Shown here piece after piece: positions 27,483 to 37,333 of a stretch of DNA of 64,000 nt. Position 1 is the first letter of the stretch; the number at the start of each line of letters is the position of its first letter. Origin of the DNA: Rubrivivax sp. Its GTDB lineage: Bacteria; Pseudomonadota; Gammaproteobacteria; Burkholderiales; Burkholderiaceae_C. The stretch is taken from the NCBI GenBank assembly GCA_027485165.1, contig JAIXRN010000089.1, forward strand, positions 1-64,000, written 5' to 3'. Under the pieces are notes generated by a model. It ran no database searches. It was given only the letters and a program-made list of their open reading frames with translations, and was not told the DNA's origin. The position numbers and the translations under genes were made by a program.

Positions 27483-28080
27483 CAGCAAACTGTTTTTCCG
27501 TTACGCGGCGATGAACGCCGGCAAGTCCACCGCCCTGCTGCAGACGGCGCACAACTACGAAGAACGTGGCATGCGTGTGCGCCTGTTCACGGCCGCGCAC
27601 GACGACCGCGCGGGCGCCGGCGTGGTGGGTTCGCGGCTCGGCCTGCAGCGTCCGGTGGAAACATTCGGGCCGACGACGGTCTTCGACCGCAACCTGCTGG
27701 CGGGCGAGAGCCCGCTGGCCTGCGTGCTGATCGACGAGGCGCAGTTCCTGCAGCCCGAACAGGTGCGGCAGCTACACCGCCTGGCACACACCCACCGGCT
27801 GCCCGTCATCTGCTACGGCCTGCGCAGCGACTTCCGAGGCGAGGCCTTTCCTGGCGCCGCCACGTTGCTGACGCTGGCCGACGACCTGGAAGAGATGAAG
27901 ACCATTTGCGCCTGCGCCCGCAAGGCGTCGATGAACCTGCGCATCGACGCGCAGGGCCGGCGCGTGAAGGAAGGCGAGCAGGTGGTGATCGGTGGCAACG
28001 ACCGCTATCGCGCCGTCTGCCCCAACTGCTTCTACAGCGAAGACGAAGACGCACTGCGCGCACCCGGGCTGTTCGGCTGA
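27448..28080 (+). CDS. tdk: Thymidine kinase (type II)
   Basis: Phosphorylates thymidine to dTMP in the salvage pathway. The P-loop AMNAGKSTALLQTAHNYEERGM, the Mg/catalytic segment CVLIDEAQFL, and the lasso-domain zinc cysteines (CACARKA and CPNCF) are present. The family normally starts about four residues before KLFFRYAAMNAGKS. Here no ATG exists at that place, and the nearest in-frame start is a GTG (27448) within the dispersed repeat. That adds about 11 residues. An ATC start just before the conserved part is the alternative, but it is rare. Confidence 0.93.
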   Translation: MVWRTRQTGGSISKLFFRYAAMNAGKSTALLQTAHNYEERGMRVRLFTAAHDDRAGAGVVGSRLGLQRPVETFGPTTVFDRNLLAGESPLACVLIDEAQFLQPEQVRQLHRLAHTHRLPVICYGLRSDFRGEAFPGAATLLTLADDLEEMKTICACARKASMNLRIDAQGRRVKEGEQVVIGGNDRYRAVCPNCFYSEDEDALRAPGLFG

Positions 28081-28164
28081 GGCCCTGCGTCAGCAAGCTT
28101 TGCTGCTGGGTGAAGCCACGGTAAAGCTCGCCATGACGGCTCTGGTCTTGGGCAGCATGGCGGC

Positions 28165-29259
28165 ATGACTGACCGATCCTTCGCCAAGCTGGCCTGCTGG
28201 CTGGCCACCCTGTCCCTGGCGGCCTGCGGTGGTGGCGGTGGCGCCGATGCGCCAGCCACCCCCGCGCCGCCACCACCCACAGCCAGCGGCACCGGCCCCA
28301 TCGCGGCACCTGCCGGCAGCTGGAGCTTCGTGCCAGTGGAAGGCGCGCGCTGCGCCAGCGGCAGTGCCACTGGCATCGGCGTGCGGCCGGTGGCCGGCAG
28401 CCGCGAGCTCTTCATCTACTTCGAAGGCGGCGGCGCCTGCACCACGGCCGAGACCTGCTGGGGTGCCAACCCCGGGGCCGCCAACCTGGGCGGCTACGGC
28501 CCCGCCGAGTTCGCAGCCGAGAGCAAGCTGCGCGAGTTCCTCTACCTGGACAACAGCGCCGGCACCAACAACCCCTTTGCGCGCATGAACTTGGTGATGG
28601 TGCCCTACTGCACGGGCGACGTGCACGCCGGCCGCCAGGTGCAGACCCTGCAGGTGGGGGACCAGCCACGCGCCACGTATTTCGTCGGCGCGACCAATGT
28701 CGACAGAGCGCTGCAGCGCCTGGCCGCCACCTGGCCCGCGCTGGAAGCCGTGTGGGTGCTGGGCACCAGCGCCGGCGGTGCTGGCGCCACAGTCCACTAC
28801 AGCGCGGTGCGCCAGGCGCTGGGCGCGCGCGTGCACCTGCTGGTGGACTCTGCGCCGGCCTTCAGTGACCCCGAAGACAACGCCCGCTGGGCCTTTTGGG
28901 GTGTGCAGCCGCCCTGCGCGGGCTGCAGCAGCATCAGCGATATCCGGGCCTACAACCGCGGGCTGGATGCACAGGCGCGCCACGCCTTCCTGTCGTTCCG
29001 CTTCGACGCCACCACGGCCAACGGCCGCAGCGCCGCGGCCTTCGATGCCGCGCTGCAGGCGCTGATGGCCGAACTGCGCACGCACCCGCAGACGCAGACG
29101 CTGCTGGCCGACAACAGCGCCACGGGCTTCGGCCCACCCTTGGCGCATGTGGTGACGACGAAGAACACGCCAGCCTGGGTCGCACGCGGGCATCAAGCTT
29201 TCGTGCAGGCCATGCTCACCGGCAGCGGCTGGCAGAGCGTGGTGCTGCTGCCGCCGTGA
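28165..29259 (+). CDS. Pectinacetylesterase-family lipoprotein
   Basis: Predicted SGNH/alpha-beta-type esterase exported as a lipoprotein, 364 residues. The signal peptide ends in the lipobox LAAC (ATLSLAAC), followed by a Gly/Pro-rich linker. The catalytic domain shows LFIYFEGGGACTTAETCW, MNLVMVPYCTGDVHAG, the nucleophile elbow VLGTSAGGAGATVHY and a later VDSAPAF. These match the plant/bacterial pectinacetylesterase (PAE/NOTUM) family. The natural substrate is not evident, since no pectin genes are nearby. It is monocistronic, 84 bp after tdk. Confidence 0.85.
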   Translation: MTDRSFAKLACWLATLSLAACGGGGGADAPATPAPPPPTASGTGPIAAPAGSWSFVPVEGARCASGSATGIGVRPVAGSRELFIYFEGGGACTTAETCWGANPGAANLGGYGPAEFAAESKLREFLYLDNSAGTNNPFARMNLVMVPYCTGDVHAGRQVQTLQVGDQPRATYFVGATNVDRALQRLAATWPALEAVWVLGTSAGGAGATVHYSAVRQALGARVHLLVDSAPAFSDPEDNARWAFWGVQPPCAGCSSISDIRAYNRGLDAQARHAFLSFRFDATTANGRSAAAFDAALQALMAELRTHPQTQTLLADNSATGFGPPLAHVVTTKNTPAWVARGHQAFVQAMLTGSGWQSVVLLPP

Positions 29260-29314
29260 TGTGAGCCGTCTTCGCGCCTCGGCCGGGGACGGCCGGGGCG
29301 GCCGGGTCGCCAGG

Positions 29315-30229
29315 TCAGCCGCGCCGCGCCATCACCTGCCCCATGCGGATGGCACCGCCCGGTGCCCAGGCGGGGTTCCACTGCAGCGGCCCGGGCGGGA
29401 ACAGCATCACCACCGTACTGCCCAGCAGGAAGCGGCCCATCTCGGCGCCGGCGGCCAGCTGGATGTCCTGGTCGGCATAGGCCCAGTCGCGCAGCTGCCC
29501 GGTGCGCGGCGGGTTCACCACGCCATGCCAGACCGTGGCCATGCTGCCCACGATGGTGGCGCCCACCAGCACCAGCGCCCAGGGGGCGCTGCCAGCGTCT
29601 GGTCTCACCCAGGGCCCGTGCTCACCGTCGAAGACGCAGACCACGCGTTCGTTGCGGGCAAAGAGCCCGGGCACGCCACGCGCCGTGGTGGGGTTGACCG
29701 AAAACAGCTCGCCCGGCACGTGCGTCATGCGCAGCAGCCGGCCGGCACAGGGCATATGGATGCGGTGGTAGTCGCGCGGGCTCAGATACAGCGTGGCGAA
29801 GTGCCCGCCCTGGAAGTGCGCGGCCAGCGCGGTGTCGCCGCCCAGCAGCGCTGTGGCCGTGTAGTCATGCCCCTTGGCCTGGAAGATGCGCCCGGCCTGC
29901 ACGCGGCCAAATTGGCTGATGGCCCCGTCCACCGGGCACAACAGCCCGCCTGGGCCCACGTTAGCCAGCGGGCGGGCACCGGGCTTCAGCGCGCGGGTGA
30001 AGAAATCGTTGAAGCTGGCGTAGGCCGCAGGGTCGGGGTTCGCGGCCTCGTTCATGTCCACGCCGTAGCGGGCGATGAACCACCGCACCAACCGCGTCGT
30101 CAGCGCGCCGCCCTGGGCGCCAGCGACGCGGCCGGCCAGCTGTGTCAGCGCCTGCTTGGGCAGCAGGTACTGCGGCAGCACGGCCCGGCGTACGGCGCGC
30201 GCGGCCGCTTCGTCGTCGATACCAGGCAT
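29315..30229 (-). CDS. psd: Phosphatidylserine decarboxylase proenzyme
   Basis: Inner-membrane pyruvoyl enzyme that makes phosphatidylethanolamine. The ATG at 30229 gives 304 residues; the open frame upstream is inside sppA. Conserved features are FNDFFTRALKPGARP, CPVDGAISQFG, the histidine-rich LSPRDYHRIHMP and the self-cleavage site FLLGSTVVMLF, where cleavage before the serine creates the pyruvoyl alpha chain. It starts 2 bp after the sppA stop and is the last gene of the rluC-gph-Rieske-sppA-psd group. Confidence 0.96.
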   Translation of the reverse strand: MPGIDDEAAARAVRRAVLPQYLLPKQALTQLAGRVAGAQGGALTTRLVRWFIARYGVDMNEAANPDPAAYASFNDFFTRALKPGARPLANVGPGGLLCPVDGAISQFGRVQAGRIFQAKGHDYTATALLGGDTALAAHFQGGHFATLYLSPRDYHRIHMPCAGRLLRMTHVPGELFSVNPTTARGVPGLFARNERVVCVFDGEHGPWVRPDAGSAPWALVLVGATIVGSMATVWHGVVNPPRTGQLRDWAYADQDIQLAAGAEMGRFLLGSTVVMLFPPGPLQWNPAWAPGGAIRMGQVMARRG

Positions 30230-30231
30230 GT

Positions 30232-31272
30232 TCAGCGCAGCGGTGAAGCCGCGTGCAGCGCGCGCACAGCGCCTGCGCCCACGGCCGCGCCAAAGCGCTT
30301 GGCCAGGCGTTCGGCCACGTTGTCGCGCGGCGTGTAGTCGATGATTTCCTCGGCCTTCACGACTTCGCGCGCCACGAAATCCAGGCTGCCCAGGTGGTCG
30401 GCCAGACCCAGCTTGACGGCTTCTTCGCCGTTCCAGAACAGACCGCTGAAGGTTTCGGGCGTTTCCTTCAGCCGGTCGCCGCGGCCGGCGCGCACGACGG
30501 CAATGAACTGCTGGTGGATCTGGTCCAGCATCGCCTGGGCATAGGCACGCTGGCGCGCGTCCTGCGGGCTGTAGGGGTCCAGCATGCCCTTGTTGCTGCC
30601 GGCGGTGATCAGCCGCCGTTCGACGCCCAGCTTGGCCATCAGTTCGGTGAAGCCGAAGCCGTCCATCAGCACGCCAATGCTGCCCACGATGCTGGCCTTG
30701 TCGACATAGATTTCGTCGGCGGCCACGGCGATGTAGTAAGCGCCAGAAGCGCAAATCTCTTCCACCACCGCATAGACCTTTTTGCCGTGCTTGGCCTTCA
30801 GGCGCTTGATTTCCTCGTTCACGATGCCGCTTTGCACCGGGCTGCCGCCGCCAGAATTGATGCGTAGCACCACGGCCTGCGCACCGGCGTCTTCGAAGGC
30901 GCTGCGCAAGGCGGCCACCAGCTGTTCGGCGCTGGCTTCGGTGTCGGTGGCGATCTCGCCGCGCACTTCCACCAGCGCCGTGTGCTGGGTGCTGGGCGCG
31001 GTGGGCGCCATGCGGTGCGACGTCAGCCCCCAGGCCAGGGCCAGCACCAGGCCCAGCCAGGCCAGGCGAAAGAAGACGCGCCAGCGGCGGTCGCTGCGCT
31101 GCTGGCGCAGCAGCTCGACGGCTACGCGTTCCAGCGTGCTTTCGAAGCCGACCGGCAGGGCCTTGGCGGGTGCCGGCGCTGCGGCCTGCGCCAGCGGGGG
31201 CGTCATGGGGTCGGTGCTGGGGCTGCCAGGGTGGCTAGGGTTGGGCGGAGTGGGTGGATCAGGGAACGTCAT
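30232..31272 (-). CDS. sppA: Signal peptide peptidase SppA-like serine protease (S49)
   Basis: Membrane-anchored protease that degrades cleaved signal peptides on the periplasmic side. The 346 residues match the short (36K) SppA type. A cytoplasmic Pro/Ala-rich segment is followed by a transmembrane helix (FFRLAWLGLVLALAWGL) and a ClpP-like domain with INSGGGSPVQSG, the nucleophile serine in EEICASGAYYIAVAADEI, and the likely lysine base in AGSNKGMLDPYSP. The start overlaps the Rieske gene by 14 bp, indicating coupling. Confidence 0.93.
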   Translation of the reverse strand: MTFPDPPTPPNPSHPGSPSTDPMTPPLAQAAAPAPAKALPVGFESTLERVAVELLRQQRSDRRWRVFFRLAWLGLVLALAWGLTSHRMAPTAPSTQHTALVEVRGEIATDTEASAEQLVAALRSAFEDAGAQAVVLRINSGGGSPVQSGIVNEEIKRLKAKHGKKVYAVVEEICASGAYYIAVAADEIYVDKASIVGSIGVLMDGFGFTELMAKLGVERRLITAGSNKGMLDPYSPQDARQRAYAQAMLDQIHQQFIAVVRAGRGDRLKETPETFSGLFWNGEEAVKLGLADHLGSLDFVAREVVKAEEIIDYTPRDNVAERLAKRFGAAVGAGAVRALHAASPLR

Positions 31273-31693
31273 GGAGGCTTTCGTCGGCGGCGCCAGCGGG
31301 GTTCGCCGGCACGGGCCTGATGTCGCGGGAAGGATACCAATGCACCTGCCCGCCTTGCTCGGCCACGGCCACGGCCGTCAGCCGGCCCCGGCCGCAGGGG
31401 CCACCCGCGCAGCGCCCGTCTTCGGGGTCATAGGTGGCGCCATGGATGCTGCAGACGATGTAGCGCTTGTCGCTGTCGAAGAATTCGCCGGGCTGCCAGT
31501 CCATTTCGACCGGCACGTGCAGGCAGCGGTTGATGTAGGCGCGCACCACGCCGTCGTAGCGCAGCACGAAGGCGCGTTGCGGGCGGCTGTATTCCAGCAC
31601 GTCCCACACATGGGCCGTGCCGCCTTCGGCCAGCGCGCTGCTGGGGCACAGCGGCAGGCCAGCGGGGGCCGGCACTTGCGGTGTGTCAGGCAT
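31259..31693 (-). CDS. Rieske [2Fe-2S] domain protein
   Basis: A stand-alone Rieske ferredoxin-like protein of 144 residues. Cluster ligands are C57 and H59 (NRCLHV) and C81 and H84 (VCSIHGATYDPEDGRC), both complete. No oxygenase alpha-subunit domain is present, so it probably acts as an electron carrier or assembly partner; the role is unknown. The position between gph and sppA recurs in Burkholderiales in my recollection. Overlaps of 8 bp with gph and 14 bp with sppA suggest an operon. Confidence 0.93.
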   Translation of the reverse strand: MPDTPQVPAPAGLPLCPSSALAEGGTAHVWDVLEYSRPQRAFVLRYDGVVRAYINRCLHVPVEMDWQPGEFFDSDKRYIVCSIHGATYDPEDGRCAGGPCGRGRLTAVAVAEQGGQVHWYPSRDIRPVPANPAGAADESLHDVP

Positions 31694-32348
31694 GGGCCAG
31701 CAGCCAGTCGTGCAGTTCGCGCGTGCTGTGCACCACCTGCAGGGGCGCGAAGTCGGCGAAGGCTTCAGGTTCGTGCGCCCCGTAGCTCACACCCACGCTG
31801 GCCACGCCGGCGTTGGCGGCCAGCTGCAGGTCGTGCGTCGTGTCGCCGATCATCAGCGTGCGCTCGGGCGGCACGCCCAGTTCGCGCATCAGTTCGTGCA
31901 GCATCAGCGGGTGCGGCTTGCTGGCGGTTTCATCTGCCGTGCGCGTGGCGTCGAACAAGCCGTGCAGCTGGGCGTGCTGCAGGGCGTGGTCCAGCCCGCG
32001 GCGGTTCTTGCCCGTGGCCACGGCCAGCAGGTGGTTCCTGGCCTTCAAGGCCTGCAGCATGGGCAGGGTACCGTCGAACAGCACCAGCGCGTCCTGGTTG
32101 GCGAAGTAGTGGTGGCGGTAGCGGCCGGCCAATTCAGGGTAGCGCTCGGGCGGCAGGCCGGGCACCACGTGCGTCAACGCGTCCTGCAGCCCCAGGCCGA
32201 TGACGTAGGCCGCGGCGGCGCGGCTGGGCACATCAGCCCCGATGTCGCCACAGGCGGCCTGGATGCACTGCACGATCAGCCCCGTGCTGTCGGACAAGGT
32301 GCCGTCCCAGTCGAAGGCGATGAGGTCGAACTGTCGCTGGCGTGTCAT
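31686..32348 (-). CDS. gph: HAD-superfamily phosphatase (phosphoglycolate phosphatase-like)
   Basis: Cytoplasmic phosphatase of 220 residues with the HAD motifs: nucleophile DWDGTLSDS near the start, the threonine/serine region LLAVATGKNRRGL, a KPHPLMLHELM lysine, and MIGDTTHDLQLAANAG. The cap insertion after motif I fits the Gph/PGP subfamily, but substrate specificity is not proven by sequence. The ATG at 32348 overlaps the rluC stop (ATGA); an ATG eight codons further upstream (32372) would lie inside rluC. Confidence 0.88.
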   Translation of the reverse strand: MTRQRQFDLIAFDWDGTLSDSTGLIVQCIQAACGDIGADVPSRAAAAYVIGLGLQDALTHVVPGLPPERYPELAGRYRHHYFANQDALVLFDGTLPMLQALKARNHLLAVATGKNRRGLDHALQHAQLHGLFDATRTADETASKPHPLMLHELMRELGVPPERTLMIGDTTHDLQLAANAGVASVGVSYGAHEPEAFADFAPLQVVHSTRELHDWLLAHA

Positions 32349-33340
32349 AGCTGTTGCAGAAGTGTCTGGCATTCGGCCGGCAGCGGCGCGGCCAGGGTGA
32401 TGCGTTCGCCCGTGGCCGGGTGGTCGAAGGCCAGCTCGCGGGCGTGCAGGAACATGCGCCCAAAGCCCTGGGCCTTGGCGAACACCTTGTTGCGTGCGAA
32501 GTCGCCGTACTTGGGGTCGCCCACGATGGGATGGCCGGCATGCGCCAGGTGCACGCGGATCTGGTGCGTGCGCCCGGTCTTCAGCCCCAGGTCCAGCAGG
32601 GTGCAGGGGCCGGCGGCCTGCTGGCCCTTGACCAGGGTGATCGACCTTCGGCCGTCGGTGTGGGTGGCCGGCACCACCAGCACATGCCGTTCGCCGGCGG
32701 CGTCCAGCGTCTTGTGCAGCGCCTGGTCGATGACCTTCAGGTTCTTCGGCCAGGCGCCAAACACCAGCGCGGCGTAGGTCTTGCCGGTGTCGCGGGCGCG
32801 AAACTGGTCTTGCAGCGCCACCAGGGCGCTGCGCTTTTTCGCCAGCAGCAGCACGCCCGATGTTTCCTTGTCCAGCCGGTGCACCAGTTCCAGAAAGCGC
32901 ACTGGGCCGGCTGCGGTGTGCCGGGACTGGCGTAGCTGTTCGATCACGCCCGAACTGACGCCGCTGCCGCCATGCACGGCCACACCCGCCGGTTTGGCGA
33001 TGGCCAGCAGGTAGTCGTCTTCCAGCAGCACCGGGAATTCCCGCGCCGGCGCGGTGGACGGCAGGGTTTCGGGCACGCGCACGGGCGGCACGCGGATCTC
33101 GTCGCCCTCGGCCACGCGCGTGTCGGCCTGGGCACGGCCCTTGTTGACGCGCACTTCACCCGAGCGGATGACGCGGTAGACGTGGGTCTTGGGCACGCCT
33201 TTCAACAGGCGTATCAGGTAATTGTCCAGGCGCTGGCCGGCAGATTCGGCGTCCACCCGCAGCCGCTGCACCGCCGGGTTTGCTGGCGCCGCTGGCGGGG
33301 CCGGGCCGGTGTCTTTGGCCCGTATACTGCGGTGCTCCAC
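32345..33340 (-). CDS. rluC: Ribosomal large subunit pseudouridine synthase C
   Basis: Makes pseudouridines in 23S rRNA (positions 955, 2504 and 2580 in E. coli). It has an N-terminal S4-like RNA-binding domain (QRLDNYLIRLLKGVPKTHVYRVIRSGEVRVN) and a catalytic RluA-family domain with the aspartate in ELVHRLDKETSGVLLLAKK and the later GRTHQIRVHLAHAGHPIVGD. The GTG at 33340 gives 331 residues, and no closer ATG exists. The frame runs open further upstream without recognisable sequence. It diverges from rne, a classic rluC/rne pairing. Confidence 0.92.
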   Translation of the reverse strand: MEHRSIRAKDTGPAPPAAPANPAVQRLRVDAESAGQRLDNYLIRLLKGVPKTHVYRVIRSGEVRVNKGRAQADTRVAEGDEIRVPPVRVPETLPSTAPAREFPVLLEDDYLLAIAKPAGVAVHGGSGVSSGVIEQLRQSRHTAAGPVRFLELVHRLDKETSGVLLLAKKRSALVALQDQFRARDTGKTYAALVFGAWPKNLKVIDQALHKTLDAAGERHVLVVPATHTDGRRSITLVKGQQAAGPCTLLDLGLKTGRTHQIRVHLAHAGHPIVGDPKYGDFARNKVFAKAQGFGRMFLHARELAFDHPATGERITLAAPLPAECQTLLQQL

Positions 33341-34011
33341 GTTTGTGCGGTAAGTGCTTGATTTATCGGAGTTTACCCGGGCACGAAACAGCTTAAGGTG
33401 GGTCTTTGACGGCTTTGCCGCGCATTTGCTCGCGCGCCAGGGCCGCAAAGTTGGTCATGCAACGTCTGCTGCTGCCCGCGCAGGCCGGCGCCACCCAAGT
33501 GGCCCGGCGGTGCCAGGCAGCAGGCGGCAGAGAGTCGTAGAAGAACCCCGTCACGTGGCCGCTGTACCCAACACCGACAGCAACCACAAGGCACCGAAAA
33601 TTCCAGGCCGGCCAGGCCCGGGCTCCGGCCCGAACCTGGCAGGCCGCGTCAGGCACCGCAGCAGGCCCATGTCGCCCCCGCACCCCGCCCTTTCGGCACC
33701 CGTCTGGCCCCAGCGCGTTGCTGGTGTGGCCGCAGGCATTGCCGAAACATCGCCGCGCCATGTGCGGCGTGCGGGCCGGACCCGGCCGACGCCAGCCCCC
33801 ACCCGGCCCACCTGTACGCACGCGCCAACGCTGCACTGCTGACGCCCCACCGCCACCCGGCCCACACGGGCCAGCGGGTGCAAGGGGGCGCGCAGCGCAG
33901 TCCAGGGCATTTCGAGACCCCGGTTCTTCCCCGTCACTCGTGCATGGGTGGTGAAGACGCGAGCGGCGCTGATGCAGCGCAGGGCTCACAGTGAAGGACG
34001 GGGGAATTCGA
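33341..34011 (+). promoter_or_regulatory. Long rluC-rne intergenic region, probable RNase E leader
   Basis: 671 bp without a supported gene. A possible rne promoter is TTTACC (33372-33377), 16 bp, TAAGGT (33394-33399), which would give a leader of about 600 nt. E. coli rne also has a long leader through which RNase E feeds back on its own mRNA. The stretch around 33600-33650 can form GC-rich hairpins. Short open frames on both strands here show no recognisable protein and are treated as noncoding. Confidence 0.45.
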
Positions 34012-37000
34012 ATGAAACGCATGCTGATCAACGCCACGCAGCCGGAAGAGCGGCGCCTGGCCATGGTCGACGGGCAGAAACTGCTCGACTTCGAAACCGA
34101 AATCGAAGGCCGCGAACAGCGCAAGGGCAACATCTACAAGGCGGTCATCACGCGCGTGGAGCCCAGCCTGGAAGCCTGCTTCGTCGAATACGGCGAAGAC
34201 CGCCACGGCTTCCTGCCGTTCAAGGAAATCTCGAAGAACTACTTCCGCGAAGGCGTCGATGCGCGCACCGCGCGCATTCAGGATGCCGTGCGCGAAGGCG
34301 ACAACCTGCTGGTGCAGGTGGAAAAGGAAGAGCGCGGCAACAAGGGCGCCGCACTCACCACCTTCATTTCACTGGCCGGCCGCTATTTGGTGCTGATGCC
34401 CAACAACCCGCGCGGCGGTGGTGTTTCGCGCCGCATCGAAGGTGAACAGCGCGAGGAACTGAAAGAAAACCTCGATCAGCTGGAATACCCGAAAGGGATG
34501 TCGCTGATTGCCCGCACCGCCGGCATCGGCCGCAGCGCCGAAGAACTGCAGTGGGACCTGAACTACATGCTCAAGCTCTGGGACGCCATCGACGGCGCTT
34601 CCAAGGCGGGCAAGGGTGCTTTCCTGATCTACCAGGAAAGCAGTCTGGTGATCCGCGCCATCCGCGATTACTTCACCGCGGACATCGGCGAGATCCTGAT
34701 CGACACCGACGACATCTACGACCAGGCGCTGCAGTTCATGACCCATGTCATGCCTGAGACCGCCAACCGCGTGAAGCGCTACCGCGACGACGCGGCACTG
34801 TTCAGCCGCTTCCAGATCGAACACCAGATCGAGACGGCTTTCAGCCGCACGGTGAACCTGCCCAGCGGCGGCGCCATCGTCATCGACCACACCGAAGCCC
34901 TGGTCAGCGTAGACGTGAACAGCGCGCGCAGCACACGCGGCAGCGACATCGAGGAAACCGCCACCCGCACCAACCTGGAAGCCGCCGACGAAGTGGCGCG
35001 CCAGATGCGGCTGCGCGACCTGGGCGGGCTGATCGTCGTCGACTTCATCGACATGGAAGAGAGCAAGAACCGGCGCGAGGTCGAAACCCGGCTGCGCGAC
35101 GCCCTGCGCAGCGACCGTGCGCGCGTGCAGTTCAGCACCATCAGCAAGTTCGGGCTGCTGGAACTGAGCCGCCAGCGCCTGCGCCCTTCGCTGAGCGAAG
35201 GCAACCACATCACCTGCCCGCGCTGCAACGGCACCGGCCACATCCGCGACACCGAAAGCAGCGCGCTGCAGATCCTGCGCATCATTCAGGAAGAGGCGCT
35301 GAAGGACAACACGGCTGCCGTGCACGTGCAGGTGCCGGTTGAAGTGACCAGCTTCCTGCTGAACGAGAAGCGCAGCGAGATCACCAAGATCGAACTGAAG
35401 CAGCGCGTGACCGTGCTGCTGGTGCCCAACAAGCACCTGGAAACGCCGAACTACCGCCTGGAACGCCTGCGCCACGACGACCCGCGCCTGGAAGGCCTGC
35501 AGGCCAGCTACACGATGATCGAGGAGCCGCAAGACGAAGTCGGCATCACCCGGCGCAGAAGTTCTGAAGACCGGGCCAAGCCCAAGCAGGAACCCATCAT
35601 CAAGGGCGTCTTGCCCGACATGCCGGCCCCGCCGGCACCCGTGGCTGCGCCCAAGCCTGCCCCGGTGGCACCGGCCCCTGCCTTGCCTGTCGCGGCTGCG
35701 CCCGTGCCAGCACCGGCACCGCTGCCCTTGTCGCCCGCGCCGGGCACCGGCTTCTTCGGCTGGATCAAGAACCTGTTTGGCGGCGCACCGGCGCCAGCAC
35801 CCCGCGCGCCGGTGGCTGCCCCGGCGCCTGCACCGGCTGTGGCCACGCCCGCCACTGGCGCCACGGCGGCTGCCGACACCCGACGCGACGGGCGCCGTTC
35901 CGAACGCACGGGCGAACGCGGCCAGGAAGGCCGTGGCGAACGGACCGAAGGCCGTGGCCGCAATGAACGTGGCGGACGTGGTGGCCGCGACCGGCCTGAC
36001 CGCGAAGGCCGTGAAGGCAGGGAAGGCCGTGACACGCGCCCGCCGCGTGCCGATGCCCCGGCCGGCACCGACCCTGCAGCACGCCCCGAACGCGGCGACC
36101 GCCCGCCGCGGGCTGACCGCGGCGACCGTGGCGACAGGCCTGAGCGCAGCGACCGCGCCGAACGCGGCGACCGCAGCGACCGCCCCGACGGCCGCCGGCC
36201 GCGCGGCGAACGCGCGCCCGCAGCAGCCCTGGGCGAAGGCGCCGCCGCGCCCAGCGACGCGCCGGTGCAGGCCTTTGTCGACAGCCTGCCCGGCGCCGCT
36301 GGCGCAGACCCGGGCCCGCGTGACGGGACCGAGGGCGGTGCCGACACCGGCGCCGACCGCGACGGCGGCCGCCGCAGGCGCCGCCGTGGTGGCCGCGACC
36401 GCGGTGACGCGCCCATCGACGGCCAGACCGACGAACGCGCGAATGGCGCGAATGGCGCGAATGGTGCTGACGGCGCCGCGGTGGCTGCAGGCGCCGAAGA
36501 CGGGGCCGAGAACGCCGACCCAGCTGGCGAACGCGCACCACGAGCCGATGGCGCCCGCGATGGCATGCGCGAAGGTGAACGCGAAGGCGGTCGCCGACGT
36601 GGCCGCGGCGGCCGTGGCCGCCGCGAAGGCCAAGAAGGCCAGCTGCTGGACGAGAACGGCCAGCCCCTGCCTGCCGCAGCGTCAGACGACGCCGCGCCGG
36701 CAGCCGCCAGCGATGGGCAGCCCTTGCCCGCCAGCGCCCTGGCACGCCGCACGGCAGCCGAAGACGACGCGCCGTCGGCCCTGGCCAACGCCATGCCGGC
36801 CCCCACGCGTGCCGACGCAGAAGCCGGGCTGACGGCAGAACCCGCGCAGGAAACCGTGGCCATGCCAGCCGAGCCGGCGGCGACGGGCGCTGTGCCCGTC
36901 CGATCTGCGCCTGCCCCAGCCGCTGCCCCCGCGACGGCACCCATCGCTGCCCCAGCCGTGGCCCCGGTTGCGCCCTACGCCCTGCCGGTGACCGACCTGC

Positions 37001-37209
37001 AGGGCCTGGCGGCCCAGGTCGGGCTGGAATGGGTGAACTCCGACGCCGACAAGATCGCGGCTGTGCGCGCCGTGATGGCCGCCGAGCCACGCCCGATCCA
37101 CGTGCCGCGCGAACCGCGGCCGCCGGTGGTGGTCGACGAAGGCCCGTTGGTGCTGGTGGAAACGCGCAAGGACTTGTCGCAGATCACCCTGCCCTTCGAA
37201 CGCGCCTGA
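34012..37209 (+). CDS. rne: Ribonuclease E
   Basis: Main endoribonuclease for mRNA decay and rRNA/tRNA processing, and scaffold of the degradosome. The ATG at 34012 ([10 protein letters not shown]) follows a GGGGGAA site; 1065 residues. The N-terminal catalytic half has an S1 domain ([23 protein letters not shown]), the catalytic aspartates in VDVNSARST and [14 protein letters not shown], and the Zn-link [11 protein letters not shown]. From about residue 530 it becomes a disordered Pro/Ala- and Arg/Asp/Gly-rich scaffold with RGDR-type and NGANGANGA repeats. It ends with a conserved-looking short tail ([17 protein letters not shown]). Confidence 0.97.
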   Translation: MKRMLINATQPEERRLAMVDGQKLLDFETEIEGREQRKGNIYKAVITRVEPSLEACFVEYGEDRHGFLPFKEISKNYFREGVDARTARIQDAVREGDNLLVQVEKEERGNKGAALTTFISLAGRYLVLMPNNPRGGGVSRRIEGEQREELKENLDQLEYPKGMSLIARTAGIGRSAEELQWDLNYMLKLWDAIDGASKAGKGAFLIYQESSLVIRAIRDYFTADIGEILIDTDDIYDQALQFMTHVMPETANRVKRYRDDAALFSRFQIEHQIETAFSRTVNLPSGGAIVIDHTEALVSVDVNSARSTRGSDIEETATRTNLEAADEVARQMRLRDLGGLIVVDFIDMEESKNRREVETRLRDALRSDRARVQFSTISKFGLLELSRQRLRPSLSEGNHITCPRCNGTGHIRDTESSALQILRIIQEEALKDNTAAVHVQVPVEVTSFLLNEKRSEITKIELKQRVTVLLVPNKHLETPNYRLERLRHDDPRLEGLQASYTMIEEPQDEVGITRRRSSEDRAKPKQEPIIKGVLPDMPAPPAPVAAPKPAPVAPAPALPVAAAPVPAPAPLPLSPAPGTGFFGWIKNLFGGAPAPAPRAPVAAPAPAPAVATPATGATAAADTRRDGRRSERTGERGQEGRGERTEGRGRNERGGRGGRDRPDREGREGREGRDTRPPRADAPAGTDPAARPERGDRPPRADRGDRGDRPERSDRAERGDRSDRPDGRRPRGERAPAAALGEGAAAPSDAPVQAFVDSLPGAAGADPGPRDGTEGGADTGADRDGGRRRRRRGGRDRGDAPIDGQTDERANGANGANGADGAAVAAGAEDGAENADPAGERAPRADGARDGMREGEREGGRRRGRGGRGRREGQEGQLLDENGQPLPAAASDDAAPAAASDGQPLPASALARRTAAEDDAPSALANAMPAPTRADAEAGLTAEPAQETVAMPAEPAATGAVPVRSAPAPAAAPATAPIAAPAVAPVAPYALPVTDLQGLAAQVGLEWVNSDADKIAAVRAVMAAEPRPIHVPREPRPPVVVDEGPLVLVETRKDLSQITLPFERA

Positions 37210-37226
37210 CGGCAACCAGCCGCAAA

Positions 37227-37248
37227 GCCACGCGCAGCCGCGCGTGGC
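37227..37248 (+). terminator. Hairpin after rne, possible terminator
   Basis: GCCACGCGC-AGCC-GCGCGTGGC, a perfect 9-bp stem 18 bp after the rne stop, flanked by AAA and CTTT. The T-tract is too short for a strong intrinsic terminator, but the hairpin separates rne from the four-gene cluster that follows. Confidence 0.5.
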
Positions 37249-37333
37249 CTTTGCAGCTGACGCTTGCAAGTTAGGGGTGCGTTGACCCGGAACTGACGCC
37301 TACAGTCCGTCGCTCTGGCAGCGAAGGACCCCC

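Noticed and set aside
33349..33448. Longer rluC start at 33448
   Set aside because: The extra residues have no family similarity and would cover the rne/rluC divergent promoter region; the GTG at 33340 gives a normal length.
34369..36633. 754-aa open frame antisense to rne
   Set aside because: Shadow frame of the repetitive rne 3' half; no domain and no start signal.
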